Of a DNA stretch of 21,938 nucleotides, positions 13,948 through 21,176 are shown one piece after another. The translations under genes were made by a program, and so were the position numbers. The stretch is from Caryophanales bacterium (lineage in GTDB: Bacteria; Bacillota; Bacilli; Exiguobacteriales; Exiguobacteriaceae). The DNA is taken from assembly GCA_902363455.1 (NCBI GenBank), contig CABJAC010000014.1, positions 1 through 21,938 of the forward strand, written 5' to 3'. The notes beneath the pieces were generated by a model that did not search any database, had not been told where the DNA came from, and saw only the letters and a program-made list of their open reading frames with translations. How positions within the stretch are numbered: the first letter of the stretch is position 1; each line of letters opens with the position of its first letter.

Positions 13948-14725
13948 AGTGCAACATCTGTCCAAATCTTACCGCAAAAAACACATCCTGCATCAAGTCT
14001 CGCTTGAAATCGAAGGGATTTACGGTTTGCTCGGTCCGAACGGAGCCGGGAAAACAACCTTAATGAAAATGCTCTGCGGACTGACATCCATTGCCGGCGG
14101 GCAGATTGTGATTGACGGTCATTCTGTTGTCCGGAGAAATTATGCCGATGTTTCCGATCGAATCGGTTTCTTGCCGCAAGACTTTAATGTCTATCCGGGT
14201 TTGAAAGTGGAAGAAGTGTTGCTCCATCTCGCCTTGTTGCAAGGGATTACGGAGATGAAGCAAAGGCAGGAACGGGTGGAGGAAGCAGTGAGACGCGTCA
14301 ATCTGCAAGACAATGCACAGACACGGATGAGTGAGTTGTCCGGAGGCATGCGGCGCAGGGTCGGTATTGCTCAACTGTTGTTACGGAAACCGGAAATTTT
14401 GGTCTTTGACGAACCGACTGCGGGTTTAGATATCGAGGAACGGATTCGCTTTCGCAATCTGTTGCGTGAGCTGGGTGCAGACCATACGATTATTGTCTCG
14501 TCACACCTCGTCGAAGATATCGAATTTCTTTGTACAAAGATTGGAATCATTAAAAACGGATGTGTCCGCTTTGAAGGCACTCCGGCCGAGTTGAAGGCGC
14601 AAGCGACCGGATATCTTGGTCAGGTGGATGTTACGACAGCGGAGCTGACCGGTTGGATGCAGGATGAACGGGTCGTGCATTTAAATGAAAAAGGGACAAG
14701 TGTTGCGTCGTCTGTTTGTATTTGA
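13940..14725 (+). CDS. ABC transporter ATP-binding protein
   Basis: The 261-residue protein is the cytoplasmic motor of the exporter. The Walker A is GPNGAGKTT (32-40), with a Q-loop in FLPQDF, the signature LSGGMRRR, Walker B LVFDEP and the H-loop IVSSH. The ATG at 13940 follows AGGGAGG and overlaps the end of the permease/M1 gene, so the genes are coupled. The C-terminus is odd. After LNEKGTSV it reads ASSVCI and stops, lacking the usual accessory tail of about 30-40 residues, and it overlaps the next gene by 26 bases. This could be a deletion joining the ATPase to the next gene. The ATPase core is complete. Confidence 0.92.
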   Translation: MIEVQHLSKSYRKKHILHQVSLEIEGIYGLLGPNGAGKTTLMKMLCGLTSIAGGQIVIDGHSVVRRNYADVSDRIGFLPQDFNVYPGLKVEEVLLHLALLQGITEMKQRQERVEEAVRRVNLQDNAQTRMSELSGGMRRRVGIAQLLLRKPEILVFDEPTAGLDIEERIRFRNLLRELGADHTIIVSSHLVEDIEFLCTKIGIIKNGCVRFEGTPAELKAQATGYLGQVDVTTAELTGWMQDERVVHLNEKGTSVASSVCI

Positions 14726-15305
14726 TTGGAAACTGCATGGTATCGCTATACTGCTTCCGCTGTTGGTATTCCTTGTTCTTGAGATATCAGCGCTGACTGG
14801 TTCTTTAACTATTCAAATCGTTCACACCGTATTTATCCCCTGGATTGCGTGGACGATCCTGCTGCATTTGCACCCACTGTTTGAAGAAGGTGCCTATGAA
14901 ACATTAGTCCCTTATTATCGAAAGTGGATTTCGGTAGACACGATACGATTTTTATCCGTCTATCTTACCGGATATCTCATATTGATGGCGACGATTCTCA
15001 AAATCAACTTTACAAGCGTAGCGTTGATAGTCTATGTCCATCACATCCTGCTACTCGTACTTTTTTTATTTGCCGGGATGAGTTTAATGCTGTGGACCCG
15101 AAAATTTGAATATGTGATCGCTATTGTATTGATGTATACCTTACTGGAAGTCGTCACGAAAGGACAATTTATGCCGTGGCCGCATGTCTTTGAACTGGAT
15201 GGGAACATGACCGATCCACTTTATCAATCCAAAGTTCAATTGGTTGGTGTTTTAACGATCCTCTTTGCCAGCTTGGCAGGTATCAGACTTTGGTACCGGT
15301 CTTAA
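14700..15305 (+). CDS. ABC-2 type permease, second membrane subunit
   Basis: The product has about 201 residues with six hydrophobic helices: HGIAILLPLLVFLVLEI, QIVHTVFIPWIAWTILLHL, the FLSVYLTGYLILMATIL segment, VHHILLLVLFLFAGMSL, YVIAIVLMYTLLEVV and QLVGVLTILFASLAGI. It should pair with the first permease to form the export channel. The start is uncertain. The ATG at 14685 lacks a ribosome binding site, while GTG 14700 and TTG 14703 follow AAGGGA. The LRRLFVFDWKLHG opening is a plausible natural N-terminus. It overlaps the ATPase gene in another frame and ends the operon. No terminator is evident after it. Confidence 0.8.
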   Translation: MLRRLFVFDWKLHGIAILLPLLVFLVLEISALTGSLTIQIVHTVFIPWIAWTILLHLHPLFEEGAYETLVPYYRKWISVDTIRFLSVYLTGYLILMATILKINFTSVALIVYVHHILLLVLFLFAGMSLMLWTRKFEYVIAIVLMYTLLEVVTKGQFMPWPHVFELDGNMTDPLYQSKVQLVGVLTILFASLAGIRLWYRS

Positions 15306-15627
15306 ATGAAAAACTATAGAGAAAGCAACAAGCTGTTCAATGGGAAGTGGACAGTCTTCTTTCAAAGAATGAAGAACTCCCGAATCGATTAAGCCAATTT
15401 AGCGATACGCTGGGCACCTTCCCGGGCGGCTTGACAATCGAGACGACAGAAAGTTAGCGGGTCGAAACGACCAGTGATACATTTCGCATGAACTTCATGT
15501 GGGATGGTCGCAGAACAGAGACATTGGTTTTAACCTGTGTGGAATGGGAATAAAGAGGTTGCTCTGGGATACGTTTCAGAAGCTAGACTGGAAACGAACA
15601 GTACATCATCCCGTGAGGAGGAACACC
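15306..15627. other. Intergenic stretch between the ABC operon and the HAD gene
   Basis: This region has no annotated-size gene. It contains a cysteine-rich minus-strand reading frame (15389-15529) described separately. No clear promoter or terminator was found. A partial dyad GTTTC...GAAAC (15573-15595) precedes the HAD gene. Confidence 0.4.
15389..15529 (-). pseudogene. Small cysteine-rich protein, probably broken at its start
   Basis: The minus strand holds an open frame of 46 codons reading NQCLCSATIPHEVHAKCITG, then FDPLTFCRLDC and QAAREGAQRIAKLA, ending in TAA. Cysteines at 3, 5, 17, 28 and 32 with nearby histidines suggest a tiny zinc-binding protein, and the composition is coding-like rather than random. 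The frame has no ATG, GTG or TTG at its beginning and is preceded by a stop. An ATG at 15524 in the neighbouring frame (MSLFCDHP) joins it after one base is skipped, so a frameshift is possible. I do not know the family. Confidence 0.4.
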
Positions 15628-16521
15628 ATGCGCTTATTTGCGATTGATTTAGACGGTACCTTGTTACACTCAACTCATATAATTTCAGAACGAAATGTCA
15701 CAGCCATCAAGCGATGTCAGAAGAACGGAGACATCGTCGTCATTGCGACAGGGCGAGCCGCGTTTGACGCAGCGCATTTGTTACGGCTCCACCAGTTGGA
15801 TTGTCCGATTATCAGTTCAAACGGAGCAGAAATCAGGGCAGAACGCGAAGGAACAACGATACGGAACAATACTTATGTTTCATCTGATGAGAGTGAAGCC
15901 ATCTTGAACTGTTTGCTGAAGCAGGACGTATATCTTCAAATTTACTTGGAAGACGAAATTCTGATGACGTTTGACGCGACGGATCAATTGATGAAACAAA
16001 TCAAAGAGGAACAGAGAACCCATCCGTCGTTTCAAGCTGACGAATTCCTTAAATCCGTGCAACCGCAATTGACGCAATACGGCGTCCGGGAAGTAACGGA
16101 TTTTTCAGACGTCGATTTAGCGAAAGTCATGAAGTTTATGATTGTCAGTCCCAAAGCAGTTGTACTGAAACGGATCGAAAACGACTTATCGTCACGAAAT
16201 TGCACCGTTACAAGCTCCGGCCTATTTAATCTTGAGGTGACGGCGAGTGGAAGCGACAAAGGAATGGCGTTGCAACAATTTGCTGAACGGTTAGGGATTC
16301 CACTGACAGCAACCGTAGCAATCGGCGATCATCACAATGACCTGCCGATGTTTCGGGTTGCTGGGACAAGTATTGCGATGGAGAATGCGGAAGACGCTGT
16401 TAAACGACAGGCGACGGAAGAGACAGGACATCATGATGACGATGGAGTTGCCATGGCGTTAGAAACGTTTTGTTCGATTCAAGTCGGACAGAAAGGAGTA
16501 CAGGATGGCAAATATTACTGA
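15628..16521 (+). CDS. Cof-type HAD-superfamily hydrolase
   Basis: The 297-residue protein opens MRLFAIDLDGTLL with the HAD nucleophile motif (D7, D9). It continues with IATGRA (motif II region), ISSNGAEI, a C2B cap domain in the middle, the motif III lysine in GSDKGMAL, and motif IV GDHHNDLPMF. These are the marks of Cof/YidA-type phosphatases, which remove phosphate from sugar phosphates or cofactors in the cytoplasm. The ATG at 15628 follows GAGGAGG; a longer frame to 15499 is not supported by a binding site. It overlaps the LacI-type regulator by 17 bases, so the two are translated together, which suggests the phosphatase acts in the sugar-related pathway sensed by that regulator. Confidence 0.92.
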   Translation: MRLFAIDLDGTLLHSTHIISERNVTAIKRCQKNGDIVVIATGRAAFDAAHLLRLHQLDCPIISSNGAEIRAEREGTTIRNNTYVSSDESEAILNCLLKQDVYLQIYLEDEILMTFDATDQLMKQIKEEQRTHPSFQADEFLKSVQPQLTQYGVREVTDFSDVDLAKVMKFMIVSPKAVVLKRIENDLSSRNCTVTSSGLFNLEVTASGSDKGMALQQFAERLGIPLTATVAIGDHHNDLPMFRVAGTSIAMENAEDAVKRQATEETGHHDDDGVAMALETFCSIQVGQKGVQDGKYY

Positions 16522-17476
16522 AATCGCAAAGGCAGCCGGCGTTTCCCGCTCGACGGTCTCCCGTGTGTTGAACAATCAGCCGTATGTCATTGCTGAAAAA
16601 CGGGAGGCTGTCTTACGGGCAATGAAGCAACTGGATTACCGACCGAATCAAAATGCGGTTCATTTATCGCGCGGCAAAACAAATGTCATCGGTGTGATGG
16701 TCCCACAAATCAACCATCCGTTTTTCAGTCAACTAATCGAGGGCATCGGTATTGCCTGTGCCGAGCGGAACATCTCGATGCTCATTCATCAAACGTTTAA
16801 TGACAGGGAACAGGAACAGCAGTCGTTTACACAACTGCGGCATAAGCAAATCGACGGGCTGATCATCGGTTCATCGGTCAGTCCGCCGGAAGTACTCGAA
16901 CGTGTCCGACGCGATGGTCCGGTCGTTGTCTGTGAACAGCGGGAAGACAGTCTCGCGCAGGTCTCTGTTGATCATCGAAGCGGGATTTTGGCAGTGTTGT
17001 CTCATATAGTGGAACGGGGACATACTTCTCTTGGACTGTGTCTCGGAAATCCGGCGAGTGGCGTCGGAATGATTCGTCGCAACACCTTCGATGCGTTCGT
17101 TCAAGAACACGATATATCCGTGTCGCCGGACTGGTATTTTGAGGAGAACTATTCCTTTGTGGATGGACAGGACGTGATGAAACGCTTGCTGAAACTGACG
17201 GACAGACCAACTGCCATCATCGTCGGGAATGATTACGTTGCTGCCGGAATCATTCATCATGCGAAACAACAGGGGATTAACATTCCGGAGATGCTTGCTG
17301 TGACAGGTTTTGACAATCATCCGATTGCTGAAGCGATGGAGATAACGACCGTTGCCCAACCGATTGAACGTCTCGGGAAAGAGGCAGTCCAACTGCTCGA
17401 TCGATTGGCTGCGGGAAAAGAGCTTCCCGTCCGTCAGCCGATTCCACTCGAGCTGATCGTGCGTGAAACGACATGA
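16505..17476 (+). CDS. LacI-family transcriptional regulator
   Basis: The 323-residue protein has the N-terminal HTH MANITEIAKAAGVSRSTVSRVLNNQP, the YRPNQNAVHLSRGKTNVIGV hinge, and a periplasmic-binding-protein-like core (VMVPQINHPFFSQLIEGI, IDGLIIGSS, GNDYVAAGII, AVTGFDNHPIAEAM, TTVAQPIERLGKEA). This is a complete regulator that should bind a sugar or sugar phosphate and release its operator. AAAGGAG lies before the ATG at 16505. It overlaps the HAD phosphatase gene and is followed by a cupin gene, and it most likely controls this small operon, though no clear operator is seen upstream. The effector cannot be named. Confidence 0.95.
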   Translation: MANITEIAKAAGVSRSTVSRVLNNQPYVIAEKREAVLRAMKQLDYRPNQNAVHLSRGKTNVIGVMVPQINHPFFSQLIEGIGIACAERNISMLIHQTFNDREQEQQSFTQLRHKQIDGLIIGSSVSPPEVLERVRRDGPVVVCEQREDSLAQVSVDHRSGILAVLSHIVERGHTSLGLCLGNPASGVGMIRRNTFDAFVQEHDISVSPDWYFEENYSFVDGQDVMKRLLKLTDRPTAIIVGNDYVAAGIIHHAKQQGINIPEMLAVTGFDNHPIAEAMEITTVAQPIERLGKEAVQLLDRLAAGKELPVRQPIPLELIVRETT

Positions 17477-17563
17477 CACTTGAAGGTTGTAAAGCTTGTA
17501 AACGTAGCGGTTTATCGTCGCAAAGCGGTCGTATTCAAAAACGGTTGGTCAAGGGAGGATTAT

Positions 17564-17923
17564 ATGGAAATCTATCAATTTAAAAAAGAAGTGGGTAAGA
17601 AAATCACAAAGTTCGACTCAGATTTTGTGATGTCACGTATTACACAGACAGACAAAGTAGCACATATAGGATGTGTGCATTTAGATGAGGATGGGTTAAT
17701 TGGTTATCATCCAGCTGTTGTTCCTCAACTTCTTTTAGTTGTGCACGGAGAAGGTTGGGTTAGAGGTGAAACCGATGAATACATCAAAGTTCACAGTGGC
17801 GAAGCCGTGTTTTGGGATAAAGATGAATGGCACGAAACCAAAACAGATACGGGTTTAACTGCAATCGTTATAGAAAGCGAGGAGCTGACCACTTCATTAT
17901 TAATATCTTTGGAGAAAGTTTAA
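17564..17923 (+). CDS. Cupin-fold protein
   Basis: The 119-residue single-domain protein has the two cupin motif regions: HPAVVPQLLLVVHGEGWVRGE, and GEAVFWDKDEWHETKTD with a histidine that could bind metal. The first motif keeps one histidine (GYHPA) and the usual EGxG-like turn, but not all canonical metal ligands. Proteins like this either bind a small ligand or act as isomerases or dioxygenases; the reaction is not evident. The ATG at 17564 follows AGGGAGG. It lies 87 bases after the LacI-type gene in the same direction and is probably in its transcript. Its own base composition is more AT-rich than the two genes before it. Confidence 0.85.
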   Translation: MEIYQFKKEVGKKITKFDSDFVMSRITQTDKVAHIGCVHLDEDGLIGYHPAVVPQLLLVVHGEGWVRGETDEYIKVHSGEAVFWDKDEWHETKTDTGLTAIVIESEELTTSLLISLEKV

Positions 17924-17953
17924 GTGTTAAATAAGTATGAAAAACTAAAAGAT

Positions 17954-18017
17954 ATCCTAATTAGGCTACCGTTACAGCGTATTCATTCGGTTCAATAATT
18001 GTGAATAGGATTTTTTT
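17954..18017 (+). terminator. Possible terminator after the cupin gene
   Basis: ATCCTA (17954-17959) can pair with TAGGAT (18006-18011), with an inner TATTCA/TGAATA stem (17980-17985 and 18002-18007, which competes at its edge), followed by TTTTTT. The long loop makes it weaker than the other terminators here. Confidence 0.4.
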
Positions 18018-18072
18018 GTAATGCAAGATTTGATGTAGAGGATGTTTATAGCTCACTTTCAGGTGTGAACGA

Positions 18073-18123
18073 AAAAAACGCAGATGCTCTGTTCTTCCGT
18101 GAACAGGAGAATCTGCGTTTTTT
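18073..18123. terminator. Bidirectional rho-independent terminator
   Basis: AAAAAACGCAGAT (18073-18085) and ATCTGCGTTTTTT (18111-18123) are exact complements, with an inner CTGTTC/GAACAG stem. It serves the minus-strand membrane gene ending at 18122 and could stop plus-strand readthrough from the cupin operon. Confidence 0.92.
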
Positions 18124-18343
18124 ACATAAAAGTCTTTCGTTTGTACAGTTTATCTTCGATCCATATCCAAACACGTGTAGCAAGATACACATTTGCAATC
18201 GTACTAAGTAAGAGGAGACCGAGCATGATGATGCCATTCTTATCAACAGCGAGGAGCGATTGGAAGATGGTAAAGACCGCAATCAACTGTACTGGTACGG
18301 TAAGGTTGAGCCAAACAGAAAAAAACAACAGTGGTTTCCACAT
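18122..18343 (-). CDS. Small two-helix membrane protein
   Basis: The product has about 73 residues and starts MWKPLLFFSVWLNLTVPVQL. Helix 1 is about residues 4-28. Helix 2 (GIIMLGLLLLSTIANVYLATRVW) is followed by a basic cytoplasmic tail (EDKLYKRKTFM). The ATG at 18343 is chosen because GAGAGG lies 9 bases upstream. The in-frame ATGs at 18352 and 18367 would overlap or lack that site, and the longer form would have 81 residues. Its stop codon lies in the T-tract of the terminator at 18073-18123. It is not related to a family I know. It is a lone gene, divergent from the hypothetical gene at 18484. Confidence 0.65.
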   Translation of the reverse strand: MWKPLLFFSVWLNLTVPVQLIAVFTIFQSLLAVDKNGIIMLGLLLLSTIANVYLATRVWIWIEDKLYKRKTFM

Positions 18344-18483
18344 ATAATTCATCCTCTCATCTTTCATTTCTTCTTTCAGTATATCAAAATGCGTACCGGA
18401 TACTAGAAAAAATGGAAAGTCAAGGCAAGGTTCGTTATGCTTAAAAGAACAGAACGATACGATGATGGGGTGAAGAGAGCAAT

Positions 18484-19167
18484 ATGGCAGAAATCATGAT
18501 TATGGAAGAAAAGATTATCGAAAAGGATGCGATGAACTTAGGATACCCGTTCGAAATGGGTGGAGAGTTGACGACAGCTTATTTCATTGATGTAAGCCGA
18601 ATTGAAAAAGACGGAGCAGATGAAAGTAAAGAATTTTTACTCGAATTCTTAATTCATCAACAGGTGTTTCCACTCTATGTCAGTTTTGTGGATGAGTACG
18701 AGTTACACGAAGAACATGACGCGTTCTTCAAGCAAAACAATCTTCCGTATGTCGCGTTGGATTTAGATACACAGTTTCGAAGTGGAGATGTGAAAGTCCG
18801 TTATAAGGAATACCATCCGTGTTATACGATTACCGTTCAAAATGCGGAAGAACTGCGTCTTGTCCTGAACAAAACCTACTGGCTGGCATCGGAAAATCTG
18901 TTTTATACGATCTCGTACTCAGATAATCTGTCATTTAAGTTGGATGAGATAAAATGGTGGCGATTGAAACTAATCCGTCCGATTGGTGTTTTGACGATGC
19001 ATGCAAACATGACCTGTTTTAAGATTGCCCACGATGGCAACGGTTTTTACCTGTTGTCAAACGATGAAGGCTATATACCAATCGACCAGCTGATGACCCG
19101 ATTTCCGAAAGGGACCGTCATTTCGCAACTCAATGAGGACTGGTTACTGGATGACGAAACCGATTGA
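18484..19167 (+). CDS. Hypothetical soluble protein with HDGNGF motif
   Basis: The 227-residue acidic protein has no signal peptide or membrane segment. Notable stretches are EFLIHQQVFPLYVSFVDEYE in the N-terminal half, WLASENLFYTISYSDNLSF in the middle and a C-terminal segment FKIAHDGNGFYLLSNDEGY. The HDGNGF motif recurs near the C-terminus of the protein at 20529, and its setting (strand, turn, strand) resembles DDRGCFILTNNE in the DUF3885 protein at 11047, so these may be distant relatives. I do not recognise the family. The ATG at 18484 has GGGGTGA about 10 bases upstream. It is followed 48 bases later by a small membrane protein gene. Confidence 0.75.
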   Translation: MAEIMIMEEKIIEKDAMNLGYPFEMGGELTTAYFIDVSRIEKDGADESKEFLLEFLIHQQVFPLYVSFVDEYELHEEHDAFFKQNNLPYVALDLDTQFRSGDVKVRYKEYHPCYTITVQNAEELRLVLNKTYWLASENLFYTISYSDNLSFKLDEIKWWRLKLIRPIGVLTMHANMTCFKIAHDGNGFYLLSNDEGYIPIDQLMTRFPKGTVISQLNEDWLLDDETD

Positions 19168-19215
19168 TCCTGGTACACGTAAAAGAAGGATGAAACTGAA
19201 CATGGAGGAATGAGA

Positions 19216-19536
19216 ATGGAGCACGTTTTGTATTATCTGTGTATAGCAACCTGTATCGGAACGGTCGTGGCTTTTCTGTTTAATCGTTTGCAACCGGGCA
19301 ATCGTGTCTGGACAATCAGTATCAGTCTAAACGTTTTATTGCTAGTTTTAGTGGGTGTAACGGCGTTGCTTGGGTGGGATGCTGCAGAGGAAAAGCTGCA
19401 CCGGTCCTTTGGCTTGTTAGTCATGAATATCTTTCCGCTCTGGTACGTACGAATTGAAGGGAACAATAGGAAAACCATCGTCTGGTCGCTGACGTTGGCC
19501 TTGGTCGTTTTCGTGTTCGGAATGATTTTAGAATAG
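19216..19536 (+). CDS. Small four-helix membrane protein
   Basis: The 106-residue protein has four hydrophobic helices: LYYLCIATCIGTVVAFLF, WTISISLNVLLLVLVGVTAL, SFGLLVMNIFPLWYV and TIVWSLTLALVVFVFGMIL. Loops are short and the termini are probably cytoplasmic. GGAGGA lies 6 bases before the ATG at 19216; an ATG at 19210 abuts the same site and would be too close. It sits between two soluble hypothetical genes in the same direction. It belongs to no family I recognise. Pairing of small membrane proteins with immunity-like genes recurs across this window. Confidence 0.7.
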   Translation: MEHVLYYLCIATCIGTVVAFLFNRLQPGNRVWTISISLNVLLLVLVGVTALLGWDAAEEKLHRSFGLLVMNIFPLWYVRIEGNNRKTIVWSLTLALVVFVFGMILE

Positions 19537-19644
19537 TCATGCTGTGTTTAATGATAGTTGGATTTCAAACATACATACAAAATACTAAAAGATGTTGTTG
19601 ATGTCATACGCAGTTTGACTAAGAGAGACAGGAGAGAAGATGTC

Positions 19645-20515
19645 GTGAGTAAACTCATTAAACGTCTCCATCCCGATTCAAGGGTGCCCGGGGCATCAGC
19701 TGTTGACCTGAAAAAAGCAGAACGTGCCTTAGGTGTTTTGTTTCCAGATGAATACAAAGACCTTTTTTTACAGACGAATGGTGCACAGTTTGGCGAATGG
19801 AGCCTGCATCCTGTACCAACCAGACAAGAAGTCTTACAGGATATCGTTCGTCACAATGAGAAGCGTCCGGCTAGCTTGCCCCGATGACTTGATTTGTATC
19901 GGTGAAAATCTAACGGATGACAAGCTGTGTTACCGGATTCGAAAACGTTTCCTACAGGAGCTCGTCTTTAGATGGAACGAAAAAACGGGAATCGCAAAAT
20001 ATCCGTCGTCTTCTTTGAAAGAGTTCATCGATTGGCATGTCCCGAAACGAAAAACGAATCAGGCCTATCGACTTGGCCGTTTCACGGTCGAGAGCAACGA
20101 ACTGATTGTGACGGATCCTTATTACGGACTAGAGGAAGACACGGATTCACAGCTGATTTTTTCGAATGTGAAGTCAGGCAGCTGGACCGCAGCCACCATT
20201 TACACGGAAGACGAGTGGGTTAAGCAGCTGCTTGTTTTTGAAGGGGATAAAAAGCGGAGCGGCAAATGGCGCCGGCAGGAAAAACTGGTCGGCGTGGACT
20301 CGGCACTGGCCGGTATCTTCGATCGAACAGCTTATCGTCAGAATCAAGCGATGGAATTTGAGGCAATTGTTTCGTCCGACGACCAGGCCGGCATTGTCTC
20401 GTTTGGAGCTGTCTCGACGTCAGGTTTTGGAGACGGACTGTATGATGTTGACATACAGTATGATGTCTCGAGGCAAATCGTCGGCGTAAGAATTGACTTC
20501 GCAGATGACGAATGA
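19645..20515 (+). pseudogene. SMI1/KNR4 plus DUF4241-like fusion protein, single-base frameshift
   Basis: The N-terminal part is a clear SMI1/KNR4 domain: IKRLHPDSRVPGAS, LKKAERALGVLFPDEYKDLF and TNGAQFGEWSLHPVP. The GTG at 19645 fits the family start and has AGGAGAG 8 bases upstream. The frame reaches TGA at 19885 after a CCCC run (19879-19882). Skipping one C continues PDDLICIGENLTDDKLCYRI and a second domain (VTDPYYGLEED, VGVDSALAGIFDRTAY, FGAVSTSGFGDGLYDVD) resembling DUF4241-type proteins, to 20515. The intact protein would have about 289 residues. Two immunity-type domains in one chain are unusual. As read, only the SMI1 domain would be made. It is 13 bases ahead of the gene at 20529. 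Confidence 0.8.
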
Positions 20516-20528
20516 AGGAGTTGGGATA

Positions 20529-21116
20529 ATGGAATTGGATAGTATGTTGGTCGGTGAAGGAACTGCTTTTATCTTTACGTCCGAGGACAAAGGAAAAGTA
20601 CGTTTTCATTGTTATACGGATGATGAAGAATACGCAGATGTCGACATGGAACAGCTGTTGCAAGAGTCATGGCAGGACGGGATGGCTCTTTACCGCAAGA
20701 ACATTCGAGAATTTTTACTGGAGTTGAATCATTATCCACTGTACGTTCACAGTATGAGTGGTTCGGGCAAGATCAACATTGCGCACGACGCTGACAGCAG
20801 CACAAGATTTGACCGGGAGAATATTTATCATCGATTGACCATCACTTCAGAAGAAGCATTTCTTCATTACTTCCCTAAAGCTTATCAAGATGCATACAAT
20901 AACGAGAGTGTATTGTTTTCAAGCGAGAAGACGATTGAAATCGATGAGACAAAAAATGACTTTTATTTTAAAAAGTTCAGGTTGAACTTTTCGGATGACG
21001 AGCGGAATTGTTTCTTCCTGTGGGTGAATCATGATGGCAATGGATTTGACTTTGTTGCGAATTTTTCAGATCATCCGTATCAACACAAGTCGATTGAAAT
21101 CGAGGACGTCGAATGA
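20529..21116 (+). CDS. Hypothetical soluble acidic protein with HDGNGF motif
   Basis: The 195-residue, strongly acidic protein starts MELDSMLVGEGTAFIFTSED. It contains WQDGMALYRKNIREFLLELN, YFPKAYQDAYNNES and a C-terminal LWVNHDGNGFDFVANFSDHP. It has no signal peptide or membrane segment. The HDGNGF motif is shared with the protein at 18484, which is placed symmetrically on the other side of the small membrane and SMI1 genes. GAAGGAG precedes the ATG at 20529. The gene lies 13 bases after the SMI1/DUF4241-like gene, so the two are co-transcribed and probably related in role. No family is recognised. It ends at a strong terminator. Confidence 0.75.
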   Translation: MELDSMLVGEGTAFIFTSEDKGKVRFHCYTDDEEYADVDMEQLLQESWQDGMALYRKNIREFLLELNHYPLYVHSMSGSGKINIAHDADSSTRFDRENIYHRLTITSEEAFLHYFPKAYQDAYNNESVLFSSEKTIEIDETKNDFYFKKFRLNFSDDERNCFFLWVNHDGNGFDFVANFSDHPYQHKSIEIEDVE

Positions 21117-21127
21117 GCGGATATGTT

Positions 21128-21175
21128 AAAAGGAGTGCAAACGGGCGATGGAAAAGACCCGGTTACACTCCTTTT
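21128..21175. terminator. Bidirectional rho-independent terminator
   Basis: AAAAGGAGTG (21128-21137) and CACTCCTTTT (21166-21175) are exact complements, with an inner CGGG/CCCG stem. It lies between the convergent genes ending at 21116 and 21177. Confidence 0.85.
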
Positions 21176-21176
21176 G

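Noticed and set aside
15573..15595. GTTTC...GAAAC dyad upstream of the HAD/LacI operon as a LacI operator
   Set aside because: The arms are short and unevenly spaced (GTTTCAG versus GTTTCCAG), lacking the central CG symmetry of LacI-family operators.
16871..17479. 202-codon minus-strand frame opposite the LacI-type gene
   Set aside because: The plus strand encodes a complete LacI regulator. The antisense frame has no ribosome binding site and no recognisable motif.
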